Positions 1-7,020 of a stretch of 16,328 bases of DNA are shown here, piece after piece (within the stretch, counting starts at the first letter, position 1; each line of letters begins with the position of its first letter). The DNA is from GCA-020352575 sp964600365. Lineage in GTDB: Bacteria; Actinomycetota; Acidimicrobiia; Spongiisociales; JAENVV01. The position numbers and the translations under genes are program-made. A model generated the notes under the pieces. The model saw only the letters and a list, made by a program, of their open reading frames with translations. It ran no database searches and was not told where the DNA came from. The stretch is from the NCBI GenBank assembly GCA_964600365.1, contig CAZRJG010000048.1, positions 1 to 16,328 of the forward strand, in the 5' to 3' direction.

Positions 1-1684
1 CGTCGGTCATCTCGGCCGTCGCATCGGTGCGACCCGGGGTGAACGGCACCGTGACCTCGACGCCGGCGGCCTTCGCCGCCTGCTCGACGGCGGCGCAGCC
101 ACCGAGGACGACGAGGTCGGCGACCGAGACCGTCTTGGCGAACCCGGCCCGGATCCCCTCGTACACGCCGAGCACCTTGTCGATCTCGGCGGCGTCGTTC
201 ACCGCCCAGTCCTTCTGGGGCGCCAGGCGGATCCGTGCACCGTTCGCGCCACCGCGCTTGTCGGTGTGGCGGAACGTCGACGCCGACGCCCACGCCGTGC
301 GCACCAGCTCGGCGACCGTGAGACCCGAGCCGAGGATCTGCGCCTTGAGCGCCGCCACGTCGGCATCGTCCACCAGCTCGTGGTCGACGGCCGGGACCGG
401 GTCCTGCCAGATGAGGTCCTCGGCGGGCACCTCGGAACCGAGGTACCGGGCCTTCGGACCCATGTCACGGTGCGTGAGCTTGAACCACGCGCGGGCGAAC
501 GCATCGGCGAACTCGTCGGGGTGCTCCAGGAACCGCTTCGAGATGGCGCCGTACGTCGGGTCCTCGCGCAGCGCGAGGTCGGTGGTGAGCATCACGGGGG
601 CGTGACGACGGTCCGGGGCGTGGGCATCCGGGACCAGTGAGGCCGCCTCGGCGTCGGTCGGGATCCACTGCTGGGCGCCCGCCGGGCTCTTCACGAGCTT
701 CCACTCGTACCGGTACAGCAACTCGAGGAAGCTCATGTCCCACGTGGTGGGTGTGTTCGTCCATGCGCCCTCGAGGCCGCTCGTGAAGCTGTCGCCTCCG
801 ACGCCCGAGCCCGCCGAGTTGCGCCAGCCGAGGCCCTGGTCCTCGATGGGGGCTCCCTCGGGATCGGCGCCGCCGAACTGCTCCTCGACTGCACCGTGGG
901 TCTTCCCGAACGTGTGCCCTCCGGCGATCAGCGCCACCGTCTCCTCGTCGTTCATCGCCATCCGGGCGAAGGTCTCGCGGATGTCCACCGCGGCGAGGAG
1001 CGGGTCGGGATTCCCGTTCGGGCCCTCGGGGTTCACGTAGATGAGGCCCATCTGCACCGCGCCGAGCGGGCGCTCGAGGTCACGCTCGCCGGAGTACCGC
1101 TCGTCGTCGAGCCACCCGGTCTCGGGGCCCCAGTAGGTCTCCTCGTCGGCCTCCCAGATGTCCTCGCGGCCCCCGGCGAACCCGAAGGTCTGGAACCCCA
1201 TGTCCTCGAGCGCGACGTTGCCAGCGAGGATCATGAGGTCGGCCCAGGACAGCTTTTGGCCGTACTTGGCCTTCACCGGCCACAGGATCCGGCGGGCCTT
1301 GTCGAGGTTCGCGTTGTCCGGCCACGAGTTGAGGGGCGCGAAGCGCTGCGCTCCGGCGCCACCGCCACCACGACCATCGTGGATCCGATAGGTACCGGCG
1401 CTGTGCCACGCCATGCGGATGAACAGCGGGCCATAGTGCCCGTAGTCGGCCGGCCACCACGGCTCGGACGTCGTCATGACCTCGACGATGTCCTGCTTCA
1501 CCGCGGCCAAGTCGAGGGTGGAGAACTCAGCGGTGTAGTCGAAGCCATCGCCCATGGGGTTGGAGAGCTCAGAATGCTGGCGGAGGAGCCGCAGGTTCAG
1601 CCGGTTCGGCCACCACTCATCGTTGCCCTGCATGGTGGGTGTGGTCTGTGCGCCCGTGAAGGGACACTTCGCTTCTTCGGTCAT
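1..1684 (-). CDS. katG: Catalase-peroxidase KatG (3' end beyond window)
   Basis: Bifunctional haem enzyme that breaks down hydrogen peroxide (catalase) and oxidises small donors (peroxidase). About 561 N-terminal residues of a protein usually near 740 are visible; the C-terminus lies beyond base 1. Distal haem-pocket residues are Arg90, Trp93 and His94 (RMAWHSAG). The catalytic Trp-Tyr-Met cross-link set is complete: Trp93, Tyr216 (GLIYVNPEG) and Met242 (RMAMND). Proximal His257 lies in GGHTFGKTHG. Ser302 and Trp308 (TSGLEGAWTNTP) match Ser315 and Trp321 of Mycobacterium tuberculosis KatG, so the isoniazid-relevant serine is present. The second, haem-free domain has begun by the edge (TWASAS-like and FRHTDKRGG motifs). 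Start ATG at 1684 is preceded by AAGGAGA. It lies 51 bases after furA on the same strand, so co-transcription and peroxide-responsive control by FurA are inferred. The visible part is intact. Confidence 0.97.
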   Translation of the reverse strand, partial: MTEEAKCPFTGAQTTPTMQGNDEWWPNRLNLRLLRQHSELSNPMGDGFDYTAEFSTLDLAAVKQDIVEVMTTSEPWWPADYGHYGPLFIRMAWHSAGTYRIHDGRGGGGAGAQRFAPLNSWPDNANLDKARRILWPVKAKYGQKLSWADLMILAGNVALEDMGFQTFGFAGGREDIWEADEETYWGPETGWLDDERYSGERDLERPLGAVQMGLIYVNPEGPNGNPDPLLAAVDIRETFARMAMNDEETVALIAGGHTFGKTHGAVEEQFGGADPEGAPIEDQGLGWRNSAGSGVGGDSFTSGLEGAWTNTPTTWDMSFLELLYRYEWKLVKSPAGAQQWIPTDAEAASLVPDAHAPDRRHAPVMLTTDLALREDPTYGAISKRFLEHPDEFADAFARAWFKLTHRDMGPKARYLGSEVPAEDLIWQDPVPAVDHELVDDADVAALKAQILGSGLTVAELVRTAWASASTFRHTDKRGGANGARIRLAPQKDWAVNDAAEIDKVLGVYEGIRAGFAKTVSVADLVVLGGCAAVEQAAKAAGVEVTVPFTPGRTDATAEMTD

Positions 1685-1735
1685 GGGTTCTCCTTGTGGG
1701 ATGGTCAGCGGATGGTTCGAACGGGTGTCGGCGGA

Positions 1736-2173
1736 TCAGGCCGCCTCCTCAGCACGGCACTCGGGGCAGCGGCCCCAGTAGACGACCTCGGCTTCATCGA
1801 TCTCGAAGCCCGCGTCGTCGGCGGCGTCGAGGCAGGGGGCCGAACCCACTGCGCACGGCACATCGACGAGTCGCCCACACACTCGACAGGCGAGGTGGTG
1901 GTGGTTGTCCCCCACACGGTCTTCGAAGCGCGCCGGGGAGCCAGCGGGCTGGATGCGGCGGATGATCCCCTTCTCCGACAGCACGGAGAGGGCGTCGTAC
2001 ACCGCCTGGCGGGAGATCGATCCGATGCCACCGCGAACCGCCGTAGCGATCTCGTCGGCGCTTCCGTGGGGGTGGGCGGCCACCGCTTGGAGCACGGCGA
2101 TCCGCTGTGCTGTCACCTGAACACCGTGTTCCCGCAGGAACGCACCGGCATCGCGGGGTTTCTTCTCTTCCAC
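1736..2173 (-). CDS. furA: Fur-family regulator FurA (peroxide-responsive repressor of katG)
   Basis: A 145-residue ferric-uptake-regulator family protein. The winged helix spans about residues 10-80 (VTAQRIAVLQ, then SRQAVYDALSVL). The dimerisation and metal domain begins near RFEDRVGDNHHH (82-93). Structural zinc ligands are probably two CxxC pairs, Cys96/Cys99 and Cys136/Cys139; Cys107 and Cys114 are also present. The run RVGDNHHH and the ending EAEVVYWGRCPEC closely resemble mycobacterial FurA, which represses katG until oxidised. The position immediately upstream of katG supports the same role. I chose GTG at 2173: no in-frame ATG exists near the N-terminus and this start gives the usual Fur length. 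No good Shine-Dalgarno precedes it, and a promoter-like pair ends a few bases upstream, so the message may be leaderless. An in-frame reading continues upstream to 2500, but it runs through the divergent promoter and antisense to the DUF2905 gene. Confidence 0.93.
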   Translation of the reverse strand: MEEKKPRDAGAFLREHGVQVTAQRIAVLQAVAAHPHGSADEIATAVRGGIGSISRQAVYDALSVLSEKGIIRRIQPAGSPARFEDRVGDNHHHLACRVCGRLVDVPCAVGSAPCLDAADDAGFEIDEAEVVYWGRCPECRAEEAA

Positions 2174-2179
2174 ACGCCC

Positions 2180-2208
2180 ATCATGGTCGGAATCCAGACT
2201 TAGTCCAA
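2180..2208 (-). promoter_or_regulatory. Putative furA promoter with Fur-like operator
   Basis: On the minus strand, TTGGAC (2208-2203) and CATGAT (2185-2180) are 17 bases apart, a plausible -35/-10 pair ending four bases before the furA GTG. A perfect GACT-T-AGTC inverted repeat (2197-2205) overlaps the -35 element, where an autoregulating FurA dimer would block polymerase. The -10 match is weak and the palindrome has only four matching bases per arm, so this rests mainly on position. Confidence 0.4.
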
Positions 2209-2254
2209 CTTCGGACTCCGGCCGGAATCCGAATGGTGGAGCCGCGTTCGCCCG

Positions 2255-2260
2255 TATCCT
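2255..2260 (+). promoter_or_regulatory. -10 box of a probable leaderless promoter for DUF2905-guaD
   Basis: TATCCT lies exactly six bases before the ATG at 2267, so transcription would start at or next to the start codon. I see no clear -35. A GGAG (2262-2265) is too close to the ATG for a normal ribosome-binding site. The same arrangement occurs at 8895 and 15302. Confidence 0.5.
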
Positions 2261-2266
2261 TGGAGC

Positions 2267-2494
2267 ATGCGCCTCGGCACCTCGCTCATGCTCATCGGAC
2301 TGGCGCTGGTGCTCGTCGGAGCGCTGGTTCGGTTCTCCCCGTTGGCGCTCTCGTGGTTCGGGAACCTCCCCGGCGACATCCGGTCCGAGGGCGACTCCAC
2401 GAGGGTCGTCATCCCCATCACCTCGATGATCGTCGTGAGCGTCGTGCTCACCGTGCTGCTCAATACCATCGGCTTCTTCCTGCGCAGCCGATGA
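2267..2494 (+). CDS. DUF2905 family small membrane protein
   Basis: A 75-residue protein with two hydrophobic helices (about residues 4-24 and 48-70) joined by a short loop containing FGNLPGDIRSEGD. That loop is the signature of the DUF2905 family, small inner-membrane proteins of unknown function. The helix-loop-helix layout and length match the family. The stop codon overlaps the next gene's start (ATGA at 2491-2494), so it should be translationally coupled to guanine deaminase. The start is supported by family length and a -10-like box six bases upstream. No biochemical role can be inferred from sequence. Confidence 0.85.
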   Translation: MRLGTSLMLIGLALVLVGALVRFSPLALSWFGNLPGDIRSEGDSTRVVIPITSMIVVSVVLTVLLNTIGFFLRSR

Positions 2495-3834
2495 CCCCAC
2501 CCGTCCTCGCCGTCAGAGGCACCGCCTTCCACACACCGACGCCTGAAGGGTTGGAGATCCTCGAGGACGCTGTCTTCTCCATCGACGCCACGGGAGCCAT
2601 CACCGAGATCCACCGTGGCGAGTCCGGGGGCGGCCGTGACGCCATGGGCTCGGCAGCGCACGCGGTGCGACTTGGCGCGGGCCAACGACTCCTGCCCGGA
2701 CTCATCGACCTCCACCTCCACGCACCCCAATGGCCACAACTCGGCACAGGACTCGACCTCCCCCTCGAGCAGTGGCTCTTCGAGCACACCTTCCCCCTCG
2801 AGGCCCGGTTCGCCGACACCCCATTCGCCGCAGAGGTGTGGACACACCTGGTCCCGACGCTGCTCGCCCACGGCACGACGACGGCGGTGTACTTCGGCTC
2901 CATCCACGAGGAGGCGACGCTCGCCCTCGCCGAGGCGTGCATCGCCTCGGGGCAACGGGCCTTCGTGGGCCGAGTCGGCATGGACCATCCCGACGGAACC
3001 CCGGAGTGGTACCGAGACCCCACACCCGAGGCCTCGATTGCTGCCTCGGAGCGGTCTGTCAACGCGATCCGGGCACTGGGTAGCCCACTCGTCGAGCCGA
3101 TCATCACGCCCCGGTTCATCCCCGGGTGCACGGATGCCGCCCTCGCTGGCTTCGGGGAGTTGGCCGCTCGCACCGGGGTGCGGGTGCAGACGCATTGCTC
3201 CGAGTCGGACTGGGAGCATGGCGCGGTCCTCGGTCGCTACGAACGCCGGGACGCGGAAGTGCTCGACGCCTTCGGTCTGCTCCGTCCCCACACGGTCCTC
3301 GCCCACGGCACCCACCTCGACGAACAGGACTTCGGACGCATCGTCGATGCAGGAGCCGGGGTTGCGCACTGCCCGCTCTCGAACGCGTATTTCTCCAACG
3401 CCGTCTTCCCGGCCCGCCGGGCCATCGACCATGGCGTCCGCGTCGGACTCGGCACCGATGTCGCGGGCGGGTCGCACCCCGGCCTGCTCCCCATTGCGGC
3501 GTCGGCCGTCACCGTCTCTCGGATGCGCGAGGACGGAGTCGACGCTGCACGATCCCCCGACACGCGAGGCGTTGTCGGCTCCCGGATCGACACGGTTGCT
3601 GCGTTCCACCTTGCCACCGCCGGCGGGGCCGACGTGCTGGGGATTCCGGCCGGGCGCCTCACCCCCGGCAACGCCTTCGACGCGTTCGTCGTGGACGTCG
3701 ACGCAGCGACGTCTGGACTGCGGAACTGGGAGGGGATTGACTCCGAGGATCGCCTCTTCGAGAAGATCGTCCGCCTCGCCGGGCCAGCCGCGATCTCCTC
3801 GGTGTGGGTGGGTGGCAGCCGCGTCGTCGGCTGA
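2491..3834 (+). CDS. guaD: Guanine deaminase (amidohydrolase superfamily)
   Basis: A 447-residue zinc-dependent amidohydrolase that most likely converts guanine to xanthine and ammonia in purine salvage or breakdown. Metal-binding His75 and His77 lie in DLHLHAPQ (the guanine deaminase signature, followed by GLDLPLEQWL and ending in FEHTFPLE). GTTTAVYF is at 129-135, VEPIITPRF at 201-209, His235 with Glu238 in THCSES, His272 in VLAHGTHL, and catalytic Asp323 in LGTDVAGG. All expected metal and proton-transfer residues are present, and the length matches family members of about 440-460 residues. Start ATG at 2491 overlaps the DUF2905 stop. An open frame continues upstream to 2107, but it runs through intergenic DNA and overlaps the DUF2905 gene. 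The gene converges with galM, with two bases between stop codons. A related deaminase is possible, but the purine-specific motifs make guanine the best substrate. Confidence 0.92.
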   Translation: MTPPVLAVRGTAFHTPTPEGLEILEDAVFSIDATGAITEIHRGESGGGRDAMGSAAHAVRLGAGQRLLPGLIDLHLHAPQWPQLGTGLDLPLEQWLFEHTFPLEARFADTPFAAEVWTHLVPTLLAHGTTTAVYFGSIHEEATLALAEACIASGQRAFVGRVGMDHPDGTPEWYRDPTPEASIAASERSVNAIRALGSPLVEPIITPRFIPGCTDAALAGFGELAARTGVRVQTHCSESDWEHGAVLGRYERRDAEVLDAFGLLRPHTVLAHGTHLDEQDFGRIVDAGAGVAHCPLSNAYFSNAVFPARRAIDHGVRVGLGTDVAGGSHPGLLPIAASAVTVSRMREDGVDAARSPDTRGVVGSRIDTVAAFHLATAGGADVLGIPAGRLTPGNAFDAFVVDVDAATSGLRNWEGIDSEDRLFEKIVRLAGPAAISSVWVGGSRVVG

Positions 3835-3836
3835 AC

Positions 3837-4877
3837 TCAGGCCACCCCAAGCCGGTAGACCGTGACCTCACGCAGTTCCTCGCCGGGGACCAGGCGCGTT
3901 GAGGGGAAGGACGGGTGGTTCGGGGAGTCGGGGAAGTGCTGAGTCTCGAGACAGAGGCCCGAGTGGGATCCGAGTCGACGTCCGCCCCGCCCGGTCCGAC
4001 CCCGGATCCCGTTCCCCGAGTAGACCTGCACGCCGGGCTGGGTCGTCTCCACCTCGAGGCGACGGCCCGCTGCCTCGACCGTGGCACACAGCCTGAGCGC
4101 ACCCGATGCCCCGTCGACCACGAAGCAGTGGTCGTATCCCCCTGCCAGGCCAATCTGGGGATGCGGGTCGTCAATCCGGCTCCCCACCCGATGAGGCGTG
4201 CGGAAGTCGAACGGCGTTCCTTCGCCGGGGAGGACGCGACCGGTCGGCAACGTGTCCCCATCGACTTCGAGGAAGCCCGAGGCGGCACCCTCCAGGATGT
4301 GGTCGAGGATGGAACCGGACCCCTCCAGGTCGAAGTGCACGTGGTTCGTGAGGTTCACAACCGTGGGGGCATCGGACCGGGCGACATACGTGAGGGTGAG
4401 CGAGCCCGAACCGTCGAGCGTGTACGTGACCTCGACGTCGAGACTCCCGGGGAAGCCCTCATCGCCGTCGGGGCTGCGATGGCGGAGAGCGATGCCCACG
4501 TGGTCCGACCCCTCGAGGGCGACTGCCTCCCACACTGCCTTGTCGAACCCGACATTTCCTCAGTGGAGGTGATCCGGCGGTCGGTTTGCTGTGACGGCGA
4601 CCTCGCGCCCATCGAGGGGGAGCCGCCCACGACGGATCCGGTTGGCGTACCTCCCGACGAGAGCCCCGAAGTGCTGCGGATCGGAGCGCCACCCCTCAAG
4701 GTCATCGAACCCGACGACGACGTCACCCGGGACACCCGCATCGTCGGGCCCCACGAACGAGGCGAGGATCCCTCCGTAGGTGAGCACCCTGGCTGAGTAG
4801 GGACCGGCGCCGAGGTCGAGAGCGTGCGCCTCCCGACCGTCGGAGAGTGCACCAAGGGGAGTGCGGTCTACGTGCAT
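3837..4877 (-). pseudogene. galM: Aldose 1-epimerase (galactose mutarotase) interrupted by in-frame TGA
   Basis: A full-length galactose mutarotase frame (347 codons counting both stops) that would interconvert alpha and beta anomers of aldoses. Codons 1-105 carry GRYANRI and end in DHLH. Codon 106 (4562-4560) is TGA, and the same frame then continues with GNVGFDKAVWEA to a natural TGA at 3839. In the family this segment reads LHGGxxGFDK, so the stop replaces the first glycine after the substrate-binding histidine; a single GGA-to-TGA change explains it. The downstream part keeps the catalytic histidine region (NLTNHVHFDLEG) and the catalytic glutamate region (CLETQHFPDSPN). TGA is the ordinary stop of many neighbours, so recoding as glycine is unlikely. 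A C-terminal fragment could restart at GTG 4535 but would lack the N-terminal third. Start ATG at 4877 lacks a strong ribosome-binding site and follows the previous gene by 46 bases. A sequencing error cannot be excluded. Confidence 0.85.
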
Positions 4878-4923
4878 CGCCAGAATGCTGCCCGATCGGC
4901 GTCGCTCCTGTGTCCACCGGACC

Positions 4924-5291
4924 TCAGCCGCGGTCCATGCGGAGCAAGATCGGCGTGCCGAGGAACGCTGGTGGGAGCGCCGAACCCGCTCCAAGGAGGG
5001 ATGCCGCCTCGTCCTTCGCCGACAGCCGTGGGTGGGTGAGAGGGATCTCCTCGCCGTTGATCCACAGCGCGGCCCTCCCTGCCTCGAGGATGTTCCGCAC
5101 CCAGTCGGTCTCAGGCCCGTAGAGGGCGAAGAAGGCGAACCCATCGGCGATCGGATGGGCGTCGAGGGCGTCTCGTACGTGCGACCCGAGGTGCGGCCCT
5201 CGTGGACGAGGACCGGACGTTCACCCCGGCCCACCTGCCCCGGATTGAAGAAGCGACGATTGATCCTCGCCATGAGCCGTGGTACCGCCAT
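4924..5291 (-). pseudogene. DUF385 / deazaflavin-dependent nitroreductase family gene with frameshift
   Basis: Two adjacent frames together make one small DUF385 protein of about 122 residues. This family includes F420-dependent nitroreductases of the Ddn type. Frame one, from ATG 5291, reads through RRFFNPGQVGRG and HEGRTSGRTYETP, then loses family resemblance. Frame two resumes at LDAHPIADGF, continues with YGPETDWVRNILEAG and ends at TGA 4926-4924 after TPILLRMDRG. The join is at a CCC run (plus-strand GGG, 5166-5168): one missing C restores a single frame, and 368 bases plus one is exactly 123 codons. No classical -1 slippery heptamer is seen, so mutation or sequencing error is more likely than programmed frameshifting. 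The start overlaps the stop of the DUF4386 gene by one base (TGATG), so it belonged to the same transcriptional unit. The family call rests on motifs, not on a search. Confidence 0.75.
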
Positions 5292-5944
5292 CAGCTGACC
5301 TCCGCCCGGCGCCAGGCGTCGTCATCGACTCCCTTGACGAGCAGCCAGAACGTGAGCGCGAGCTCCCCGGGGATCGAGGCGAGGACCACCGTGTCGAGGA
5401 GGCTGGCCAAGTCCGGCACGAGGAGCGTGCCGACGCCCTGGGCGAGGTAGGCAACGGCAGCCACCTCGATCGCCCAGCCGAGCCACTTCGGGAGGAAGCC
5501 CGACCGGATGATGAGGCCGCCCAAGACGGTGAGGTGAAGGCCGAAGATGGCGCCCCACGTCAACTCCCCGGCGGAGAGCACGGGGAGCAGCGCGTCGACA
5601 GCGGTCGGGTTGGCGACGAGCGCAAGTCCCACGGCAAGGAGCACCGCCTGGACGGCGACCATGCCAAAGCGGGCGAGGGCGGCCACGAGCGACCACTCCC
5701 GTGAAGCCGGACGCATGAGCCAGAAGAGCAGCCCCGTGAGGACGAGTTCCACGGCAATGATCCCGAACTCGGCGAACAGGCCGATGCGGACGAGCGACTC
5801 GTTTCCGGCGATCCATGCGACCGTCCCGGCAAGATCAGCGGCGTCATATCCCTCCTTGGACACGAGGTAGGCAACCGGACCGAGGACGACGAGCGACAGG
5901 TAGAGCGCCCCGATCGTCTGGGCAAGACGTGTGGGGGAGGTCAC
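5291..5944 (-). CDS. DUF4386-like multi-pass membrane protein
   Basis: A 217-residue, strongly hydrophobic protein with about six or seven predicted membrane helices. The first is around ALYLSLVVLGPVAYLV, others around LVLTGLLFWLM and AVLLAVGLALVA, and the last near LASIPGELALTFWLLVKG. The order of helices and motifs such as ALVANPTAVDALLP and GFLPKWLGW resembles the DUF4386 family, whose function is unknown. The GTG start at 5944 overlaps the stop of the upstream oxidoreductase (GTGA), and its own stop overlaps the next start, so it is the second gene of a tightly coupled unit. An in-frame upstream extension to 6403 overlaps the oxidoreductase and reads as an arginine- and proline-rich shadow sequence. 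Confidence 0.75.
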   Translation of the reverse strand: MTSPTRLAQTIGALYLSLVVLGPVAYLVSKEGYDAADLAGTVAWIAGNESLVRIGLFAEFGIIAVELVLTGLLFWLMRPASREWSLVAALARFGMVAVQAVLLAVGLALVANPTAVDALLPVLSAGELTWGAIFGLHLTVLGGLIIRSGFLPKWLGWAIEVAAVAYLAQGVGTLLVPDLASLLDTVVLASIPGELALTFWLLVKGVDDDAWRRAEVS

Positions 5945-6930
5945 TTGGCCACCCCCTCGACGTCGTGCGACGGAACGACCTCCACGATGACCTTGCCGGT
6001 CGCGTGCCCGGACTCGACCACGGCCACCGGTCTTGCGGCGGCGTCGAAGGGGTGGACCGAGCCGACCACCGGCCGCACGGCGCCTGATGCGACAAGGGAG
6101 AGGACGTCCTCGAGGAGTGGCGTGGTCGCAGTCGCGACGAAGAGGGGAAGCGACGTCTTCGTCGTGAGGTTGAGCCATGCCGCGTGTGCCATCCGCCCGA
6201 GCGGGCCGAACCAGTCGCCGTTGTTGGAGAGCAGCCTGCCGCGAGGGGCGAGGAGGTCGCGGAGTCGGGCCAGCGGGTGAGACGCCACGTTGTCGAGGAT
6301 GACATCGAACCGGTTGGTGCGCTCCGCGACATCCTCGACCGTGTAGTCGACGATGACATCGGCCCCGAGGGCGCGGACCAACTCGACGTTCCGGCCGCTG
6401 CACACGGCGGTGACGTGGGCGCCGAGATGCTTGGCCACCTGGACCGCATAGGAGCCAACGCCTCCGGAGGCACCGATCACGAGGACCCGCTCCCCCGGTC
6501 GCACCTCTGCAACGTCGCGCATCGCCACGAGCCCTGTGACCGCCGACACGGGTAGCGACGCTGCCTCGCGAAACGACATCCCCTCGGGGATGCGAGCCGT
6601 GCGGCTCGCCTTCGCCAAGGCGTACTCGGCGAGCGCACCGACGCCTTCCCCCAACACTCGGTCACCCACCGCGAGTCCGGTATCCGCAGACCCAATGGCG
6701 TCCACCACGCCAGCCACCTCGAGCCCGGGGATGCGACGTCGTGGTGCGCGCAGGCCCGTCATGGCTCGGAATGCCTTTGGCCGACCCTGCATGAGGAGGG
6801 TGTCGCCGGCGTGGACGGCCGCGGCGTGCACGCGAATGCGCACCTCGTCCCCACCGGGCGTCGGCACGTCCACTTCATCGATTCGGAGGACCTCGTGGGT
6901 CCCGTACTCGTCCTGGGTAACAGCTCGCAT
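5941..6930 (-). CDS. NAD(P)H-dependent medium-chain oxidoreductase (quinone reductase-like, zinc-free)
   Basis: A 329-residue member of the medium-chain dehydrogenase/reductase superfamily, closest in style to NADPH:quinone reductase and reticulon-4-interacting enzymes. The N-terminal GroES-like domain holds VRIRVHAAAVHAGD and PGLEVAGVV; the Rossmann domain has the nucleotide-binding motif GASGGVGS at 153-160. The cysteine/histidine zinc ligands of alcohol dehydrogenases are absent, as expected for quinone-reductase-type members. Substrate cannot be told; a quinone, enone or similar electrophile is likely. I prefer ATG 6930 because AAAGGA sits nine bases upstream; ATG 6951 would add seven residues and lacks such a site. 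It heads a minus-strand unit with DUF4386, DUF385 and galM, and is divergent from a TetR gene, the usual arrangement for repressor-controlled detoxification enzymes. Confidence 0.88.
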   Translation of the reverse strand: MRAVTQDEYGTHEVLRIDEVDVPTPGGDEVRIRVHAAAVHAGDTLLMQGRPKAFRAMTGLRAPRRRIPGLEVAGVVDAIGSADTGLAVGDRVLGEGVGALAEYALAKASRTARIPEGMSFREAASLPVSAVTGLVAMRDVAEVRPGERVLVIGASGGVGSYAVQVAKHLGAHVTAVCSGRNVELVRALGADVIVDYTVEDVAERTNRFDVILDNVASHPLARLRDLLAPRGRLLSNNGDWFGPLGRMAHAAWLNLTTKTSLPLFVATATTPLLEDVLSLVASGAVRPVVGSVHPFDAAARPVAVVESGHATGKVIVEVVPSHDVEGVAK

Positions 6931-6956
6931 GGGGCGTCCTTTGTCGTTCATGGTGC

Positions 6957-7000
6957 TTACGGTGTAAACTGACGGCGTAAGCGTACGACTTACACCGTAC
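6957..7000. promoter_or_regulatory. Divergent promoter region with TetR-type inverted-repeat operators
   Basis: Between the oxidoreductase and the TetR gene, a 17-base inverted repeat GTAAG-N7-CTTAC (6977-6993) has a CGTACG palindrome in its spacer. A wider pair of arms, TACGGTGTAA (6958-6967) and its exact complement TTACACCGTA (6990-6999), flanks it. The left arm is itself TTAC-GGT-GTAA. TetR dimers bind such sites, so autorepression and control of the divergent unit are inferred. Confidence 0.65.
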
Positions 7001-7020
7001 GTACGTCAAGAGGGAAACCC

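Noticed and set aside
896..2203. 435-codon plus-strand frame opposite katG and furA
   Set aside because: It spans two opposite genes and their gap; KatG and FurA catalytic and metal motifs are unambiguous on the minus strand.
2200..3609. 469-codon antisense frame opposite guanine deaminase
   Set aside because: Guanine deaminase motifs are complete on the plus strand; the antisense product has no recognisable feature.
4560..4562. TGA read as selenocysteine or as glycine in galM
   Set aside because: No selenocysteine-type context is known for this conserved glycine, I see no obvious downstream SECIS-like hairpin, and TGA is the ordinary stop of most genes in the window.
5160..5175. Programmed -1 frameshift in the DUF385 gene
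   Set aside because: The sequence around the shift does not match an X-XXY-YYZ slippery heptamer, and a single missing C in a short run explains it more simply.
6931..6951. ATG 6951 as start of the oxidoreductase
   Set aside because: No Shine-Dalgarno precedes it, while ATG 6930 has AAAGGA at good spacing; kept only as an alternative.
6996..7005. CGTACGTACG as a separate operator or repeat element
   Set aside because: It is a short self-complementary run next to the clearer inverted repeats; no second copy or spacing supports an independent site.
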